DNA from: a virus
Strand: one strand, 5' to 3'
Length of the DNA stretch: 64,000 nucleotides
IMG/VR virus record: IMGVR_UViG_3300034190_002878
Coordinates: 1-64,000 of that record
A model generated the notes under the pieces. The model was not told where the DNA came from. It saw only the letters and a program-made list of their open reading frames with translations, and searched no databases. The translations under genes and the position numbers were made by a program. This document shows positions 53,367 through 61,403 of the stretch, one piece after another (the first letter of the stretch is position 1; each line of letters begins with the position of its first letter).

Positions 53367-54755
53367 TTATGGCTCCACAGGTGCAGGAGGGGTACCGCCA
53401 GACGGTGTTGGTGTGCCAGCGGAAGGCCCACCGCCAGATGCAGGTCTATTTTTAGTAGACCTAACGTATTTGACCACTTTACCTTCCTTGGTTTTGTAGC
53501 TAAAATCATACTCGGACGCACTACTTGGGCGGGTTAGTCCATTTGCGGCGCAAATTTCGTCGAATGCCTTATCAAACAACGGGCCGGGATCTTGCTTGTC
53601 GTCCTGAATATCCTCGTGGCCAATGGCGTAGTTAAGAGTGGGGTATTTACCCACGAGTTCAGCCACAAGTCCTTTTGCCGCGTTGATGTGTTCGGCACTA
53701 TATTTATGAAACCATTTAGATGGAGTACCCAACTCAGCACCATCTACAAACTCTGATGCTATCAATTCTCTCCCAGCGTATTTTGTTGGCGAGTCTTTAT
53801 TGATGTCGTTGCCCGTCTTGCGGTTAACCTTCTCAATAAAACCCAACATAGCAAAAGAAATATCAATTGATCGACGCCTGTAACTGGAAGGTGAAGAATT
53901 GGATTGATATTCTGGACTAATTACCTCGGCAACTGTTCCATCTCTACCTATAATATAGTGATAACTTACGGCCTTGCCGCCTTGAGTTCTCGCTCGGAGC
54001 GCTCCAATGGCGTCATCGGCGGTTTCGAAGGTGGCAGACCAGTGAAAGCATATTGTGTCAGGATCATTCATCGGTGTAGGCTTTCCATTGTCCGCGCCTG
54101 ATGGCAATCCATACGGAGACCCTTCGAAAGCTGGTCTTACCAAAGGCTTTCCAAGACCAAATTTTTCCCTAATGCTTCCCAAAAATGCTTGAGCGAACCC
54201 TACTTCTGCCGGTTCAACAACTTGGATTATTACTCCATCACCATCCAACAATACAATATCACCCGGCTTTAATTGTGGCATGTCACCGGAATCGATTGGG
54301 GCGGAAAAGTACGGGTCATGCATTGATAATAGTAATTTATCCTCGTCGTTTATCTCAGCATACTTAGACGCTCCTTTTTTATCGTAAGACTCAGCCACTG
54401 AGGCTAGAGCGGTCATATCTGGCAATGGAATATGACCATGTATTTCTGGAACTCTTACGATTGCAAAATTTCTTACTTTGTTAACTCCAAAAAACTCTAA
54501 AGGGCTTTTGATTATACCCGGTAAGCCGGTGAGGCCTGCGGTTTGGACTTTTGATGATAGTAGAACAATGCCTTTATGAGGTCTTTTCTGATTAAACGCT
54601 GATTCTCTGCCCAAAAATTTACTTACCATATTGGTAAAAAGAGATTGCCCATCGTACTCATTAGTTACAAGAGGGTCTTCTAAGTCGAAACTAATATCAT
54701 TTAGTTGACCAATTTTGATCTCTTTGAGCTGTTCTGGGTCAGTAATCTCAGGCAT
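53367..54755 (-). CDS. Baseplate hub protein with N-acetylmuramoyl-L-alanine amidase domain
   Basis: Cell-wall-degrading virion enzyme. The N-terminal 180 residues contain an OB-like beta domain (VRNFAIVRVPEIHGHIPLPD; LKPGDIVLLDGDGVIIQVV), a layout known from gp5-type hub proteins. Residues about 230-400 are an Amidase_2 domain: zinc ligands in CFHWSA (His238), in YAIGHEDIQDD (His380) and KQDPGPLFD (Asp389), with YHYIIGRDGTV in between. The last 40 residues are Gly/Pro-rich. T4 gp5 uses a lysozyme domain; here an amidase takes that place. It may also serve in lysis, as no separate endolysin is visible. GAGGAGGG precedes the ATG. Confidence 0.85.
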   Translation of the reverse strand: MPEITDPEQLKEIKIGQLNDISFDLEDPLVTNEYDGQSLFTNMVSKFLGRESAFNQKRPHKGIVLLSSKVQTAGLTGLPGIIKSPLEFFGVNKVRNFAIVRVPEIHGHIPLPDMTALASVAESYDKKGASKYAEINDEDKLLLSMHDPYFSAPIDSGDMPQLKPGDIVLLDGDGVIIQVVEPAEVGFAQAFLGSIREKFGLGKPLVRPAFEGSPYGLPSGADNGKPTPMNDPDTICFHWSATFETADDAIGALRARTQGGKAVSYHYIIGRDGTVAEVISPEYQSNSSPSSYRRRSIDISFAMLGFIEKVNRKTGNDINKDSPTKYAGRELIASEFVDGAELGTPSKWFHKYSAEHINAAKGLVAELVGKYPTLNYAIGHEDIQDDKQDPGPLFDKAFDEICAANGLTRPSSASEYDFSYKTKEGKVVKYVRSTKNRPASGGGPSAGTPTPSGGTPPAPVEP

Positions 54756-55058
54756 TTAGTTGCCCTCCTCAGAGTCTACTGGGTTCTGAAGAATATCAAA
54801 GATTTCTGCCTTGTCTGAATCTGTTAAGCCTGTCTCGCCTGCTTGTTGTTTATGAATAATTGTGGATATCTTTACAAGTTGCTCGTTGCTTCGCTGCAAT
54901 GTTTCAACATACTTAGCTGCCACTGTGCCGACTTGCTTGTGGTGCTCCTCGTCCTTACTTAAAAGACGTACAACATCATCAAGGAGATCTCGGGTGATGG
55001 ATCTATCCTCTCTGATGTTGTTGATTGCTTCTTCTAGGTAGTGATCTAGGTCTTTCAT
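54756..55058 (-). CDS. Small helical protein of unknown function (100 aa)
   Basis: I chose ATG 55058 (MKDLDHYLEEAINNIREDRS), which overlaps the stop of the sigma gene as ATGA, over a GTG six codons upstream. The product is acidic and helical with probable coiled coil (residues 35-70). Similar small acidic proteins lie near gp55 and tail genes in marine T4-like phages, as far as I recall. No function known. Confidence 0.65.
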   Translation of the reverse strand: MKDLDHYLEEAINNIREDRSITRDLLDDVVRLLSKDEEHHKQVGTVAAKYVETLQRSNEQLVKISTIIHKQQAGETGLTDSDKAEIFDILQNPVDSEEGN

Positions 55059-55819
55059 ATTTGTCCGGCGTTCCACTTAATTCTAAAAGTTCTATATCTA
55101 ACTCTCATCTTATTTAGGTTGTTAACAACCTGCTTTGTATTGAGGCCAGTAATCTCTCTCAGATATAAATAAATAGCTTTTTTGTTAAAAATTTCTATGT
55201 CGTCGCAGCTTTCCATTAAAATTTTAACGGCTTCGAGAACTTTGCGCTCATTCTCTTTCATCTTATCATGTTCCCAAGAATTAACTTCTTGCTCTAAAAA
55301 CATCCAGAATTCTTTAGAATTACGCTCTTTATAATATGGATTACTGGTCGAGATGTGCTTGAGTTCTAGATCTTTTGGAAGCTCTGCAATATCCATCTCT
55401 TGTCTGTTCTGTTTAGCCTTACGCTTAACCTTGTGGATGAACCAGTTCTTCGTGATTACACTAAAGTATGAAAAAGCTTTTGATCCCTTGCTGGCATCGT
55501 ACTTATCTAGAATTGTTACCAGCCATATTTTACACTCGTCGCGTAACGAATCAATATTTGGCAGTGTAGTAAATTTATAGGTAAACACAATCTTGTCCAC
55601 CATCTCGTCAAACACTGGGCCAATATATATTCTGTATAATTCTGTTCGCTCTCTAATATCTGTTGTCGCGACGTACCTTAGAATTGCGTCTTCGTGTACT
55701 TGCGTAAAATATTGCCTAGAGGCGGAACCGGACCTGCTTCGCCTGATTCGGCGCTTTTTCTTCGGCTTGCTCTCTTTCGTCTGTGATTTCTCGTTCACTT
55801 TGCTGTCCTTCTTGCTCAT
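55055..55819 (-). CDS. Late-transcription sigma factor (gp55-like)
   Basis: Directs host RNA polymerase to phage late promoters. The 254-residue product has a basic Lys/Arg/Ser N-terminal tail (residues 1-35), then a sigma-region-2-like part: ERTELYRIYIGPVFDEMVDK, FTYKFTTLPNIDSLRDECKI and KAFSYFSVITKNWFIHKVKR (about residues 117-136), followed by a C-terminal helical region with a helix-turn-helix look (YLYLREITGLNTKQVVNNLN). It is longer than T4 gp55 (185 residues). The first 104 bases overlap the preceding gene out of frame. The likely target is the ACTATTTA element described here. Confidence 0.82.
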   Translation of the reverse strand: MSKKDSKVNEKSQTKESKPKKKRRIRRSRSGSASRQYFTQVHEDAILRYVATTDIRERTELYRIYIGPVFDEMVDKIVFTYKFTTLPNIDSLRDECKIWLVTILDKYDASKGSKAFSYFSVITKNWFIHKVKRKAKQNRQEMDIAELPKDLELKHISTSNPYYKERNSKEFWMFLEQEVNSWEHDKMKENERKVLEAVKILMESCDDIEIFNKKAIYLYLREITGLNTKQVVNNLNKMRVRYRTFRIKWNAGQI

Positions 55820-56129
55820 TCAAGTCTTCCCCCTCTTCGTCTTCCTCAGCCAAGTATAAGATATCGTCGAACATTTCTATCTGCTCGACAATATTTTGGC
55901 TGTGTTTAAGCAAATTATGTAACACTTGGTCTCCATAGTAGGATTCCAAACCATACACTGACTTGACATGTTCTGTATAGTCTGTCAGCGAATCAAGTAA
56001 ATCATTCGTGTTTTCAGAAAAATACATTAGCATTCTTGACAATCTTATCGAATGCCAAATAAAAAAGATAGCTACAGCTAGCGAGATGATCAAACTCATA
56101 ATTAAAATAAATATTGCTGTATCAATCAT
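55716..56129 (-). CDS. Membrane-anchored protein with acidic tail (137 aa)
   Basis: An N-terminal membrane helix (IFILIMSLIISLAVAIFFIW, about residues 6-25) is followed by a helical segment (about 30-95) and a strongly acidic Glu-rich C-terminal tail that ends KQVRFRL. It shares 8 bases with the zinc-ribbon gene before it, and its last 104 bases overlap the start of the sigma gene in another frame. The tail composition might be constrained by that overlap. Function unknown. Confidence 0.6.
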   Translation of the reverse strand: MIDTAIFILIMSLIISLAVAIFFIWHSIRLSRMLMYFSENTNDLLDSLTDYTEHVKSVYGLESYYGDQVLHNLLKHSQNIVEQIEMFDDILYLAEEDEEGEDLNEQEGQQSEREITDEREQAEEKAPNQAKQVRFRL

Positions 56130-56385
56130 CGTAAAACTCTCTCTTTAGTCTTTCTTTTTCTGCTTTTACTTCTTCTTTGGCTTCCTCGATGTGGTTTCTT
56201 ACAACTTCTCCAACTTCGCTTTTAGGGCCAGAGGCCTTACTATTTACATTAATTGGTGTGGAGTAATCTCTTCGCAGAAATCCCTCAGCACCGCATAACT
56301 TACACTTTGTTGGCTTTTCCGAGAAAGAATGAAAAATATTTAATGTTTTTCCGCACGAATCACATTTGTATACATAATTAGGCAT
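56122..56385 (-). CDS. FmdB-type zinc-ribbon protein (87 aa)
   Basis: The N-terminal half is a clear FmdB-like zinc ribbon: YVYKCDSCGKTLNIFHSFSE, then KPTKCKLCG. The four Cys (Cys8, Cys11, Cys32, Cys35) bind zinc. The C-terminal half is a Lys/Glu-rich helix. Such small regulatory-type proteins are widespread in phages and bacteria but their role is uncertain. It lies just upstream of the membrane protein and sigma factor. Confidence 0.75.
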   Translation of the reverse strand: MPNYVYKCDSCGKTLNIFHSFSEKPTKCKLCGAEGFLRRDYSTPINVNSKASGPKSEVGEVVRNHIEEAKEEVKAEKERLKREFYDD

Positions 56386-56388
56386 TTA

Positions 56389-56583
56389 TCACTGTTCTTC
56401 TGAATTATTTGGCACTCGGACAACTGGCGGGTTCAAAATTTCTAAACCAGTCTCCGCGTTGACAAACTGAAAACCCTTCAGAACTGGAACAATATCGGTC
56501 TGCTCCATGAGGGATTTTTGCAGCGCCATCATCAAAGCCCCAAGTGCTTGATCTGACAACTGATATGCTTGTACTTCGCTCAT
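56389..56583 (-). CDS. Small protein of unknown function (64 aa)
   Basis: The 64-residue acidic product is helical in its first 30 residues (LSDQALGALMMALQKSLMEQ) and extended after that. ATG 56583 has a strong GGAGGT site, giving confidence that it is translated. It separates the sugar island from the zinc-ribbon and sigma genes. No family recognised. Confidence 0.6.
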   Translation of the reverse strand: MSEVQAYQLSDQALGALMMALQKSLMEQTDIVPVLKGFQFVNAETGLEILNPPVVRVPNNSEEQ

Positions 56584-56584
56584 T

Positions 56585-57448
56585 TTATACTACCTCCTTA
56601 ATAATTGCTCTACCGAGCAGGTTTTCCCAATCTCTTTCAGGGCGGACATTTAAGTTTGTTTCCCAAGCTCCGCTTAACACGTTTGCTTCAATACCCAATT
56701 GTCTTGCATATGTCATCATAGCTTGTATATCTTTCGGGAAACAACTGCCTCCAAATCCATATCTTCCATCTGGTCCCGGCACTTGTAAGTGAGAGTGTCC
56801 GATTCTCCCATCTCTTACGAATCCATCGACTGCTGTTTGCCAGTCAACCCCGCTACTATCAGCAATTAAACGCATCTCATTCATAAAAGACACCTTTGTT
56901 GCAAAGTAACAGTTATTCATGTATTTAATAAACTCAGCCGTTTCAAAGTTGGTTTCAATTGTTGGCGTAGAAGAGCCAAACCTAATACGGAAAAGATCTG
57001 CCACTTTTCCAGTGTGCTCTGGTTCTCCACCCAGAATAAACCTAGCCTGATTGATAAAATCAAATTTAGCAGACCTTTCTGTCAAGAACTCTGGATTGAA
57101 TACAAATGTTAAATTTGTATACTTCTCGGCAAATGTTCTAGTTGTTCCGGGCACGACTGTTGAGCGAATCAATACGACACAATCCTCTTTTGTACCCTTT
57201 GCACTAATTTCTTCAACCACCTCGTCTAAGATTGATAAATTGATCGAACCATTAACGTTTGATGGGGTTGGAACAGACAAGAAGATGTAATCAGAGTGCT
57301 CAAGAACATCATCTAACGAGTGAGTGCATCGAGCCGGGTCTTTATCATACACCCTGAGTACGGCACCATCAAACCCTGTCTGTGGTGAGAAGCCATAGGC
57401 TACTGATGATCCAACAAAACCGAAGCCAATAATTCCAATGTTAATCAT
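56585..57448 (-). CDS. Short UDP-sugar/GDP-mannose 6-dehydrogenase family protein
   Basis: NAD-dependent enzyme family that oxidises a nucleotide-sugar C6 alcohol to a uronic acid. The 287-residue product has the Rossmann motif GIIGFGFVG (residues 5-13), the FNPEFLTE segment (117-124), the central helix with FIKYMNNCYFATK (Lys175) and the catalytic Cys in GFGGSCFPKD (Cys236). It lacks most of the C-terminal nucleotide-binding domain normally present in 390-450-residue enzymes; it ends soon after the active Cys. It may work on a smaller substrate or be a truncated yet functional enzyme. Overlaps the epimerase gene by 4 bases. Confidence 0.82.
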   Translation of the reverse strand: MINIGIIGFGFVGSSVAYGFSPQTGFDGAVLRVYDKDPARCTHSLDDVLEHSDYIFLSVPTPSNVNGSINLSILDEVVEEISAKGTKEDCVVLIRSTVVPGTTRTFAEKYTNLTFVFNPEFLTERSAKFDFINQARFILGGEPEHTGKVADLFRIRFGSSTPTIETNFETAEFIKYMNNCYFATKVSFMNEMRLIADSSGVDWQTAVDGFVRDGRIGHSHLQVPGPDGRYGFGGSCFPKDIQAMMTYARQLGIEANVLSGAWETNLNVRPERDWENLLGRAIIKEVV

Positions 57449-58311
57449 GCTGCCCTCTCTCGTTCAGCCTTTAGAAGCTCAAAGCATCTAGAGATGCCAG
57501 ATTTAATTTGAACCTTAGGCTCCCAACCAAGATCTTTTAGAGGCTGCATATTAGCCTTTGTTACTAAAACATCACCAGCACGATCTTCAACGTAATCAAA
57601 CTTGACCTCTGGGAAGTGGGTGTTAACGATATCTTTCATTTCATTTAATGAAATATTATCTCCTGTCCCGACATCAAAATGTTTTCCTCCAAAAGATCCC
57701 TCATATTCCATTGCAAAAATATTAGCTGATACAACATCCGTTTTATGAGCCATATCACGTCGCTGCTCACCATTTCCTGTGATGAAGGGGTTTTTGCCCT
57801 CGCGAATGAACCGCATCCAATTTGCAACCGCCGTGGCATATGGGCTATCTGCTTTTTGATCAGGGCTATAGACGTTAAAGTATCGAAGAGAAACTGTGTC
57901 AATGCCATATAGATCTGAGTACAATTTTGTTTCTAACTCTGATGTGAGCTTTTGCAATGCGTATGGACTAGCGGGGCCGTCTCCATTGCCGACGACAGAT
58001 GATGATCCAGAATAAATTACTCGCTTGACATTCTTTCTTTTTGCAAAGTCTAAAACGATGCTAGTTGATAGAACATTGTTCATCATCGTGTGAACCGGCT
58101 GTTCGACGCTGTACACCACGCGAGGGATACAAGCTAAGTGAAAGATGTAATCAAAGTCATACTTTTCTAGACTTTCAAGACCCTCAAGAATATCAAATTG
58201 TGGTCCATCTTTTAAATCAATGCCGACCACATCGTGTCCTAGACCGACCAATCGACCATATAGGTCTTGGCCAATATACCCTTTTTGTCCTGTTACTAAA
58301 CATAAAGCCAT
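57445..58311 (-). CDS. NAD-dependent sugar epimerase/dehydratase (extended SDR)
   Basis: Modifies nucleotide sugars. The 288-residue product has the N-terminal TGQKGYIG dinucleotide motif (residues 7-14), an SGSSSVVG segment (102-109) and the catalytic Tyr117-x-x-x-Lys121 (SPYALQKL). The C-terminal part holds DMAHKTDVVSAN and a substrate domain typical of UDP-glucose 4-epimerase-like enzymes. Exact substrate cannot be told. GGAG precedes ATG 58311. It pairs with the dehydrogenase downstream, a common arrangement in surface-polysaccharide clusters. Confidence 0.85.
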   Translation of the reverse strand: MALCLVTGQKGYIGQDLYGRLVGLGHDVVGIDLKDGPQFDILEGLESLEKYDFDYIFHLACIPRVVYSVEQPVHTMMNNVLSTSIVLDFAKRKNVKRVIYSGSSSVVGNGDGPASPYALQKLTSELETKLYSDLYGIDTVSLRYFNVYSPDQKADSPYATAVANWMRFIREGKNPFITGNGEQRRDMAHKTDVVSANIFAMEYEGSFGGKHFDVGTGDNISLNEMKDIVNTHFPEVKFDYVEDRAGDVLVTKANMQPLKDLGWEPKVQIKSGISRCFELLKAERERAA

Positions 58312-58986
58312 TTATTTTTCTCCTTTTAGCATGTCGTCATAGTTTTGAACTTGACTAATATTGTTTGTTCTATTTGAATCGTGAATCCTGTATTTGTATA
58401 AAGGCATTGGTAAATTGTATACCTTGTACTTTTCTTTGAATCTACGGATCATTTCATGTCCCTCTCTCATCTTGTATTCTTCGTCATAAAATCCGACATC
58501 ACACAAGGATTCATAGGTAAACATGATGCCACAGGCAACAAATTCTTTTTCTGCGCTGTGGCGGCTGATCAACTGTCCTGTGTTGTCAACCTTAAAATAA
58601 TCACACGCTACCGCTTGACAATTCATACCAGAACCCATAATTCTTGGGCCTGAGTTCATGTCAAGGAAATTCGATAGCGTGTAAAGAAAATGCTTAGAGA
58701 CGTAATCGTCCGAATCTACGCGAACAAAATACTGTCCCAAGCTGTTATGTAAAATTTTATTTAGAGACGCTGGGAGTCCCAGATTCTCTTCGTTATTAAT
58801 TAAGCGAATGTTTAAGTAGTCTGCGAATGTGTTACAGATATCTTCAAGATTTTCTTCGGGATCATCATTAACTAAAATGACCTCGAACTTATCCTTCCCG
58901 ATTGTTTGGTTTACCAGACTCCTTAGACATCGATGCAACCATCTCTTTTGTTTGTAGCAACTAATTCCTACCGTGATTTTGTGCAT
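58312..58986 (-). CDS. Family 2 glycosyltransferase
   Basis: A GT-A enzyme that transfers a sugar from a nucleotide donor. The 224-residue product has the GT2 start (KITVGISCYKQKRWLHRCL), the VILVNDDPEENLEDI segment and the metal-binding VDSDDYVS motif (about residues 93-100). There is no membrane segment. It overlaps the dehydrogenase gene by 19 bases. The acceptor is unknown; the neighbouring genes suggest a surface glycan. Confidence 0.85.
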   Translation of the reverse strand: MHKITVGISCYKQKRWLHRCLRSLVNQTIGKDKFEVILVNDDPEENLEDICNTFADYLNIRLINNEENLGLPASLNKILHNSLGQYFVRVDSDDYVSKHFLYTLSNFLDMNSGPRIMGSGMNCQAVACDYFKVDNTGQLISRHSAEKEFVACGIMFTYESLCDVGFYDEEYKMREGHEMIRRFKEKYKVYNLPMPLYKYRIHDSNRTNNISQVQNYDDMLKGEK

Positions 58987-59873
58987 AGCTCTAATATTCC
59001 CCTAAGAGCCTTTGTTTGGCTCTCTATCGTTGCCCCCGCAACGTGAGGCGTAATCACTATGTTGTCTCTTTTTAAATTAAACAAAGAGGATTTTGATAAT
59101 GTGTTGATATCTTGCTCGTTGCAGAGAACATCGCAAGAGTAAAAGATCTTATCATTGACAACAAGGTCGTAGATGTAGTCCTCATTAACGACCTCGCCCC
59201 TAGATGTATTGACAACAATTAAGCCATCTTTAAATCCATCTAAGACACCTTTATCTATAAACCCTCTAGTTTCCTCTGTAAGGTAACAACTTATACATAG
59301 TATATCAACATTTTGCATGTTTGTCAAGGAAAAAGTTCTATTATATTGATAACTGCTCACATAAGGGTCGTAATATACTATCTTCATGCCAAAAGCAGTA
59401 GCATACTTTGCAATTTTACGACCGATTCGACCAAGGCCTACAATACCAATTGTTTTCCCAGCTAACTCATTTGAACGTAAGAATTTTTCATTATGGTCAT
59501 CTCTCCAGTGCTGTACACGCTCCACAGCAGGAATAAACTTTCTAAAAGCATTCATAATATGAAGCCATGTAAACTCTGCTGACGCATGAATGTTTTCTAG
59601 AACGCCTCTATTGTCTAGCAAACATTTTACACTTACACCTCGTCCCCTAAGGTATGCAGTATCTAAGTGATTTACACCAGTCGATGGCGTGCCCACTATC
59701 TTAAGATTTGGGTACTTTGCAAAATACTGTTCTCCTAAAAATACATCTGTGCCCGGATTCACAATTATACACTCCGGGTCTTCTCTATCTACTACGATGC
59801 CGTAGTCATCTAATAACACATTAAGATCTTGCACCTGTAAAAAATTAACAGGACATTCAATTCTTGTTCGCAT
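58968..59873 (-). CDS. D-isomer-specific 2-hydroxyacid dehydrogenase
   Basis: The start at ATG 59873 has GAGGAG upstream; a TTG 12 bases earlier does not. The 301-residue product has the NAD-binding motif GIVGLGRIGRKIA (about residues 143-155), the catalytic Arg in VNTSRGEV (Arg225) and His in TPHVAGAT (His277). Members convert 2-keto acids to 2-hydroxy acids; in glycan clusters they accompany NeuA/NeuB-type genes, with a role not clearly known. A strong sigma70-like promoter (59299-59327) lies inside this gene. Confidence 0.85.
   Translation of the reverse strand: MRTRIECPVNFLQVQDLNVLLDDYGIVVDREDPECIIVNPGTDVFLGEQYFAKYPNLKIVGTPSTGVNHLDTAYLRGRGVSVKCLLDNRGVLENIHASAEFTWLHIMNAFRKFIPAVERVQHWRDDHNEKFLRSNELAGKTIGIVGLGRIGRKIAKYATAFGMKIVYYDPYVSSYQYNRTFSLTNMQNVDILCISCYLTEETRGFIDKGVLDGFKDGLIVVNTSRGEVVNEDYIYDLVVNDKIFYSCDVLCNEQDINTLSKSSLFNLKRDNIVITPHVAGATIESQTKALRGILELCTKSR
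59299..59327 (-). promoter_or_regulatory. Strong sigma70-like promoter inside the dehydrogenase gene
   Basis: Minus strand TTGACA, 17-base spacer, TATACT (11 of 12 consensus bases). It would transcribe the GT2, epimerase, 6-dehydrogenase and sigma genes. Since it lies in coding sequence, a chance match remains possible. Confidence 0.45.
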
Positions 59874-60567
59874 GACGCTCCTCAAGTAAAATCTCAGCTA
59901 ATCTAAAATCCATAAGAGTGTCAATATTTACTGAGCACTCTTCTGGCATTAGAAAAGGGCGACAATCTTTGCCGTGCCTTGAGAACCAATCCACGATACA
60001 TTCTCTTGTCATCGCGAAGATAGCGCCGTTCCTAATGTAACATGGTTCCAAGTCCTGTCTCCGAGAGCCTTCGCCCTCTGGGAACTCTGTTGTAAAATCT
60101 TTTATTTGATCTTCTACGATGCGTTTCATTCTTACAGGATGCTTGTCTTGAACAGAGGTCAAAGACGTTACACTGTCCGCACCAGTCTCAATTAGTTTAT
60201 TAACTGCTTCAACAATGTGCTCAGAAGTCCTCAGAGGGGCCACACAAGGAAGCTCGACAACATAATCATATGTTACCCCGTAATGCTCCTCGGACGCCAA
60301 TACGGCATGCTTGAGAGCGTCTCTAGACCATACATGATCTTGAGCTAATTCGTCTGGTCTCATAAAAGGCACTGAGGCACCATGCGACTCTGCGATGCTA
60401 GCAATTTCTGCACAATCTGTACTGACCACAACATGATCAAAAACGTTGCTCGCTAGAGCAGCTTCAATAGTCCAAGCGATCAATGGCTTGCCATGAATCA
60501 TTTTGATATTTTTTCTTGGCACCCCTTTCGAGCCGCCTCTAGCTAAAATTACTGCTATCTTATTCAT
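59857..60567 (-). CDS. neuA-like: CMP-nonulosonic (sialic-type) acid synthetase, NeuA-like
   Basis: Activates a sialic-type acid with CTP to give the CMP-sugar donor. The 236-residue product has the nucleotide-binding N-terminus ILARGGSKGVPRKNI (residues 7-21), the VVVSTDCAEIASIAE segment, a YVVELPCVAPLRT region and a C-terminal NIDTLMDFRLAE motif like the family's conserved D-x-D ending. It overlaps the GT29-like gene by one base. Together with NeuB and two sialyltransferases it forms an activation and transfer set. CMP-KDO synthetase is a less likely alternative. Confidence 0.88.
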   Translation of the reverse strand: MNKIAVILARGGSKGVPRKNIKMIHGKPLIAWTIEAALASNVFDHVVVSTDCAEIASIAESHGASVPFMRPDELAQDHVWSRDALKHAVLASEEHYGVTYDYVVELPCVAPLRTSEHIVEAVNKLIETGADSVTSLTSVQDKHPVRMKRIVEDQIKDFTTEFPEGEGSRRQDLEPCYIRNGAIFAMTRECIVDWFSRHGKDCRPFLMPEECSVNIDTLMDFRLAEILLEERHANKN

Positions 60568-61403
60568 TATAAATCCCTTACTAAATTGTTGATATCATCA
60601 CTTAAAGTTTTCATTAAAGATATGTATAGTTGTTTTCTTGTGGCTGGGTCTGTGGGGATATCCGACACGCGATATGAGTTCAGTATTTTTGTTAACACGT
60701 TGTCTGTTTCTATTCTCTTGCCAAATGCATCAAGATACTCTATTGTATCTAATAAGATTAGTGTTTCTAATAGACCGTTATGCTTTTCTACAATTGCTTT
60801 ATTGTGACTAGGCGGCTTGTTTTTCTGTAGCATGTGGCCCCCACCATGGTACATTGTAAGTCCAGTAATATAGACATGTTTAGCGTCCGAAGCTATCGAC
60901 TCCATAACTGCGTTGAATCCAAGTTGTGGCCATATACTATACTTTGATTTAGAGTTTATACTAGCCAACTTATTGTCTGTCCAGCCATTTTCCGTGGCAT
61001 AATCTTTTAGAATAAAAGCGTATTGCTCAGAAGAGTAAGAGGAAGCACATATGTCGTGATACATTTTTGAATTTAGACCAACACCTAGTTCGCAGACTGG
61101 ATGCCTCGTGAAATTGATATTTGTTCTTGATAAAAAATCATAGTCGGTTTTGCTGTTTATTACAGAACTGTACATGACATTTGTTTTGTTACCTATATGT
61201 TCAGCAAATTGATTTTGCTCTTTTCTAGGCAACCACTTAAGTCGGATAACAACATCACAGTCATCAATTTTGCGACCATTATTTTCTAACAAAATATGTT
61301 TGGAAGGGCCAACAATTGCTACGCTCTTACCAGCTAAAAAGTTATTATACTCAGGCTCTGGTTTTACAGATTGTAAAAACTTTGATAGCCTTTTTTCATT
61401 CAC
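60567..61403 (-). CDS. GT29-like sialyltransferase
   Basis: The 278-residue product contains an L-sialylmotif-like stretch (SVAIVGPSKHILLENNGRKI, followed by DDCDVVIRLKW; residues 27-57) and an S-motif-like stretch (PQLGFNAVMESIASDAKHVY, then ITGLTMYHGG; about 159-188). A later His200 and a H-x4-E pattern (His208 to Glu213) recall motif VS. GT29 is best known from animals. The GTG start at 61403 overlaps the NeuB stop as GTGA. Donor would be CMP-sugar from the neighbouring NeuA-like enzyme. Assignment is by motif; acceptor unknown. Confidence 0.7.
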   Translation of the reverse strand: MNEKRLSKFLQSVKPEPEYNNFLAGKSVAIVGPSKHILLENNGRKIDDCDVVIRLKWLPRKEQNQFAEHIGNKTNVMYSSVINSKTDYDFLSRTNINFTRHPVCELGVGLNSKMYHDICASSYSSEQYAFILKDYATENGWTDNKLASINSKSKYSIWPQLGFNAVMESIASDAKHVYITGLTMYHGGGHMLQKNKPPSHNKAIVEKHNGLLETLILLDTIEYLDAFGKRIETDNVLTKILNSYRVSDIPTDPATRKQLYISLMKTLSDDINNLVRDL

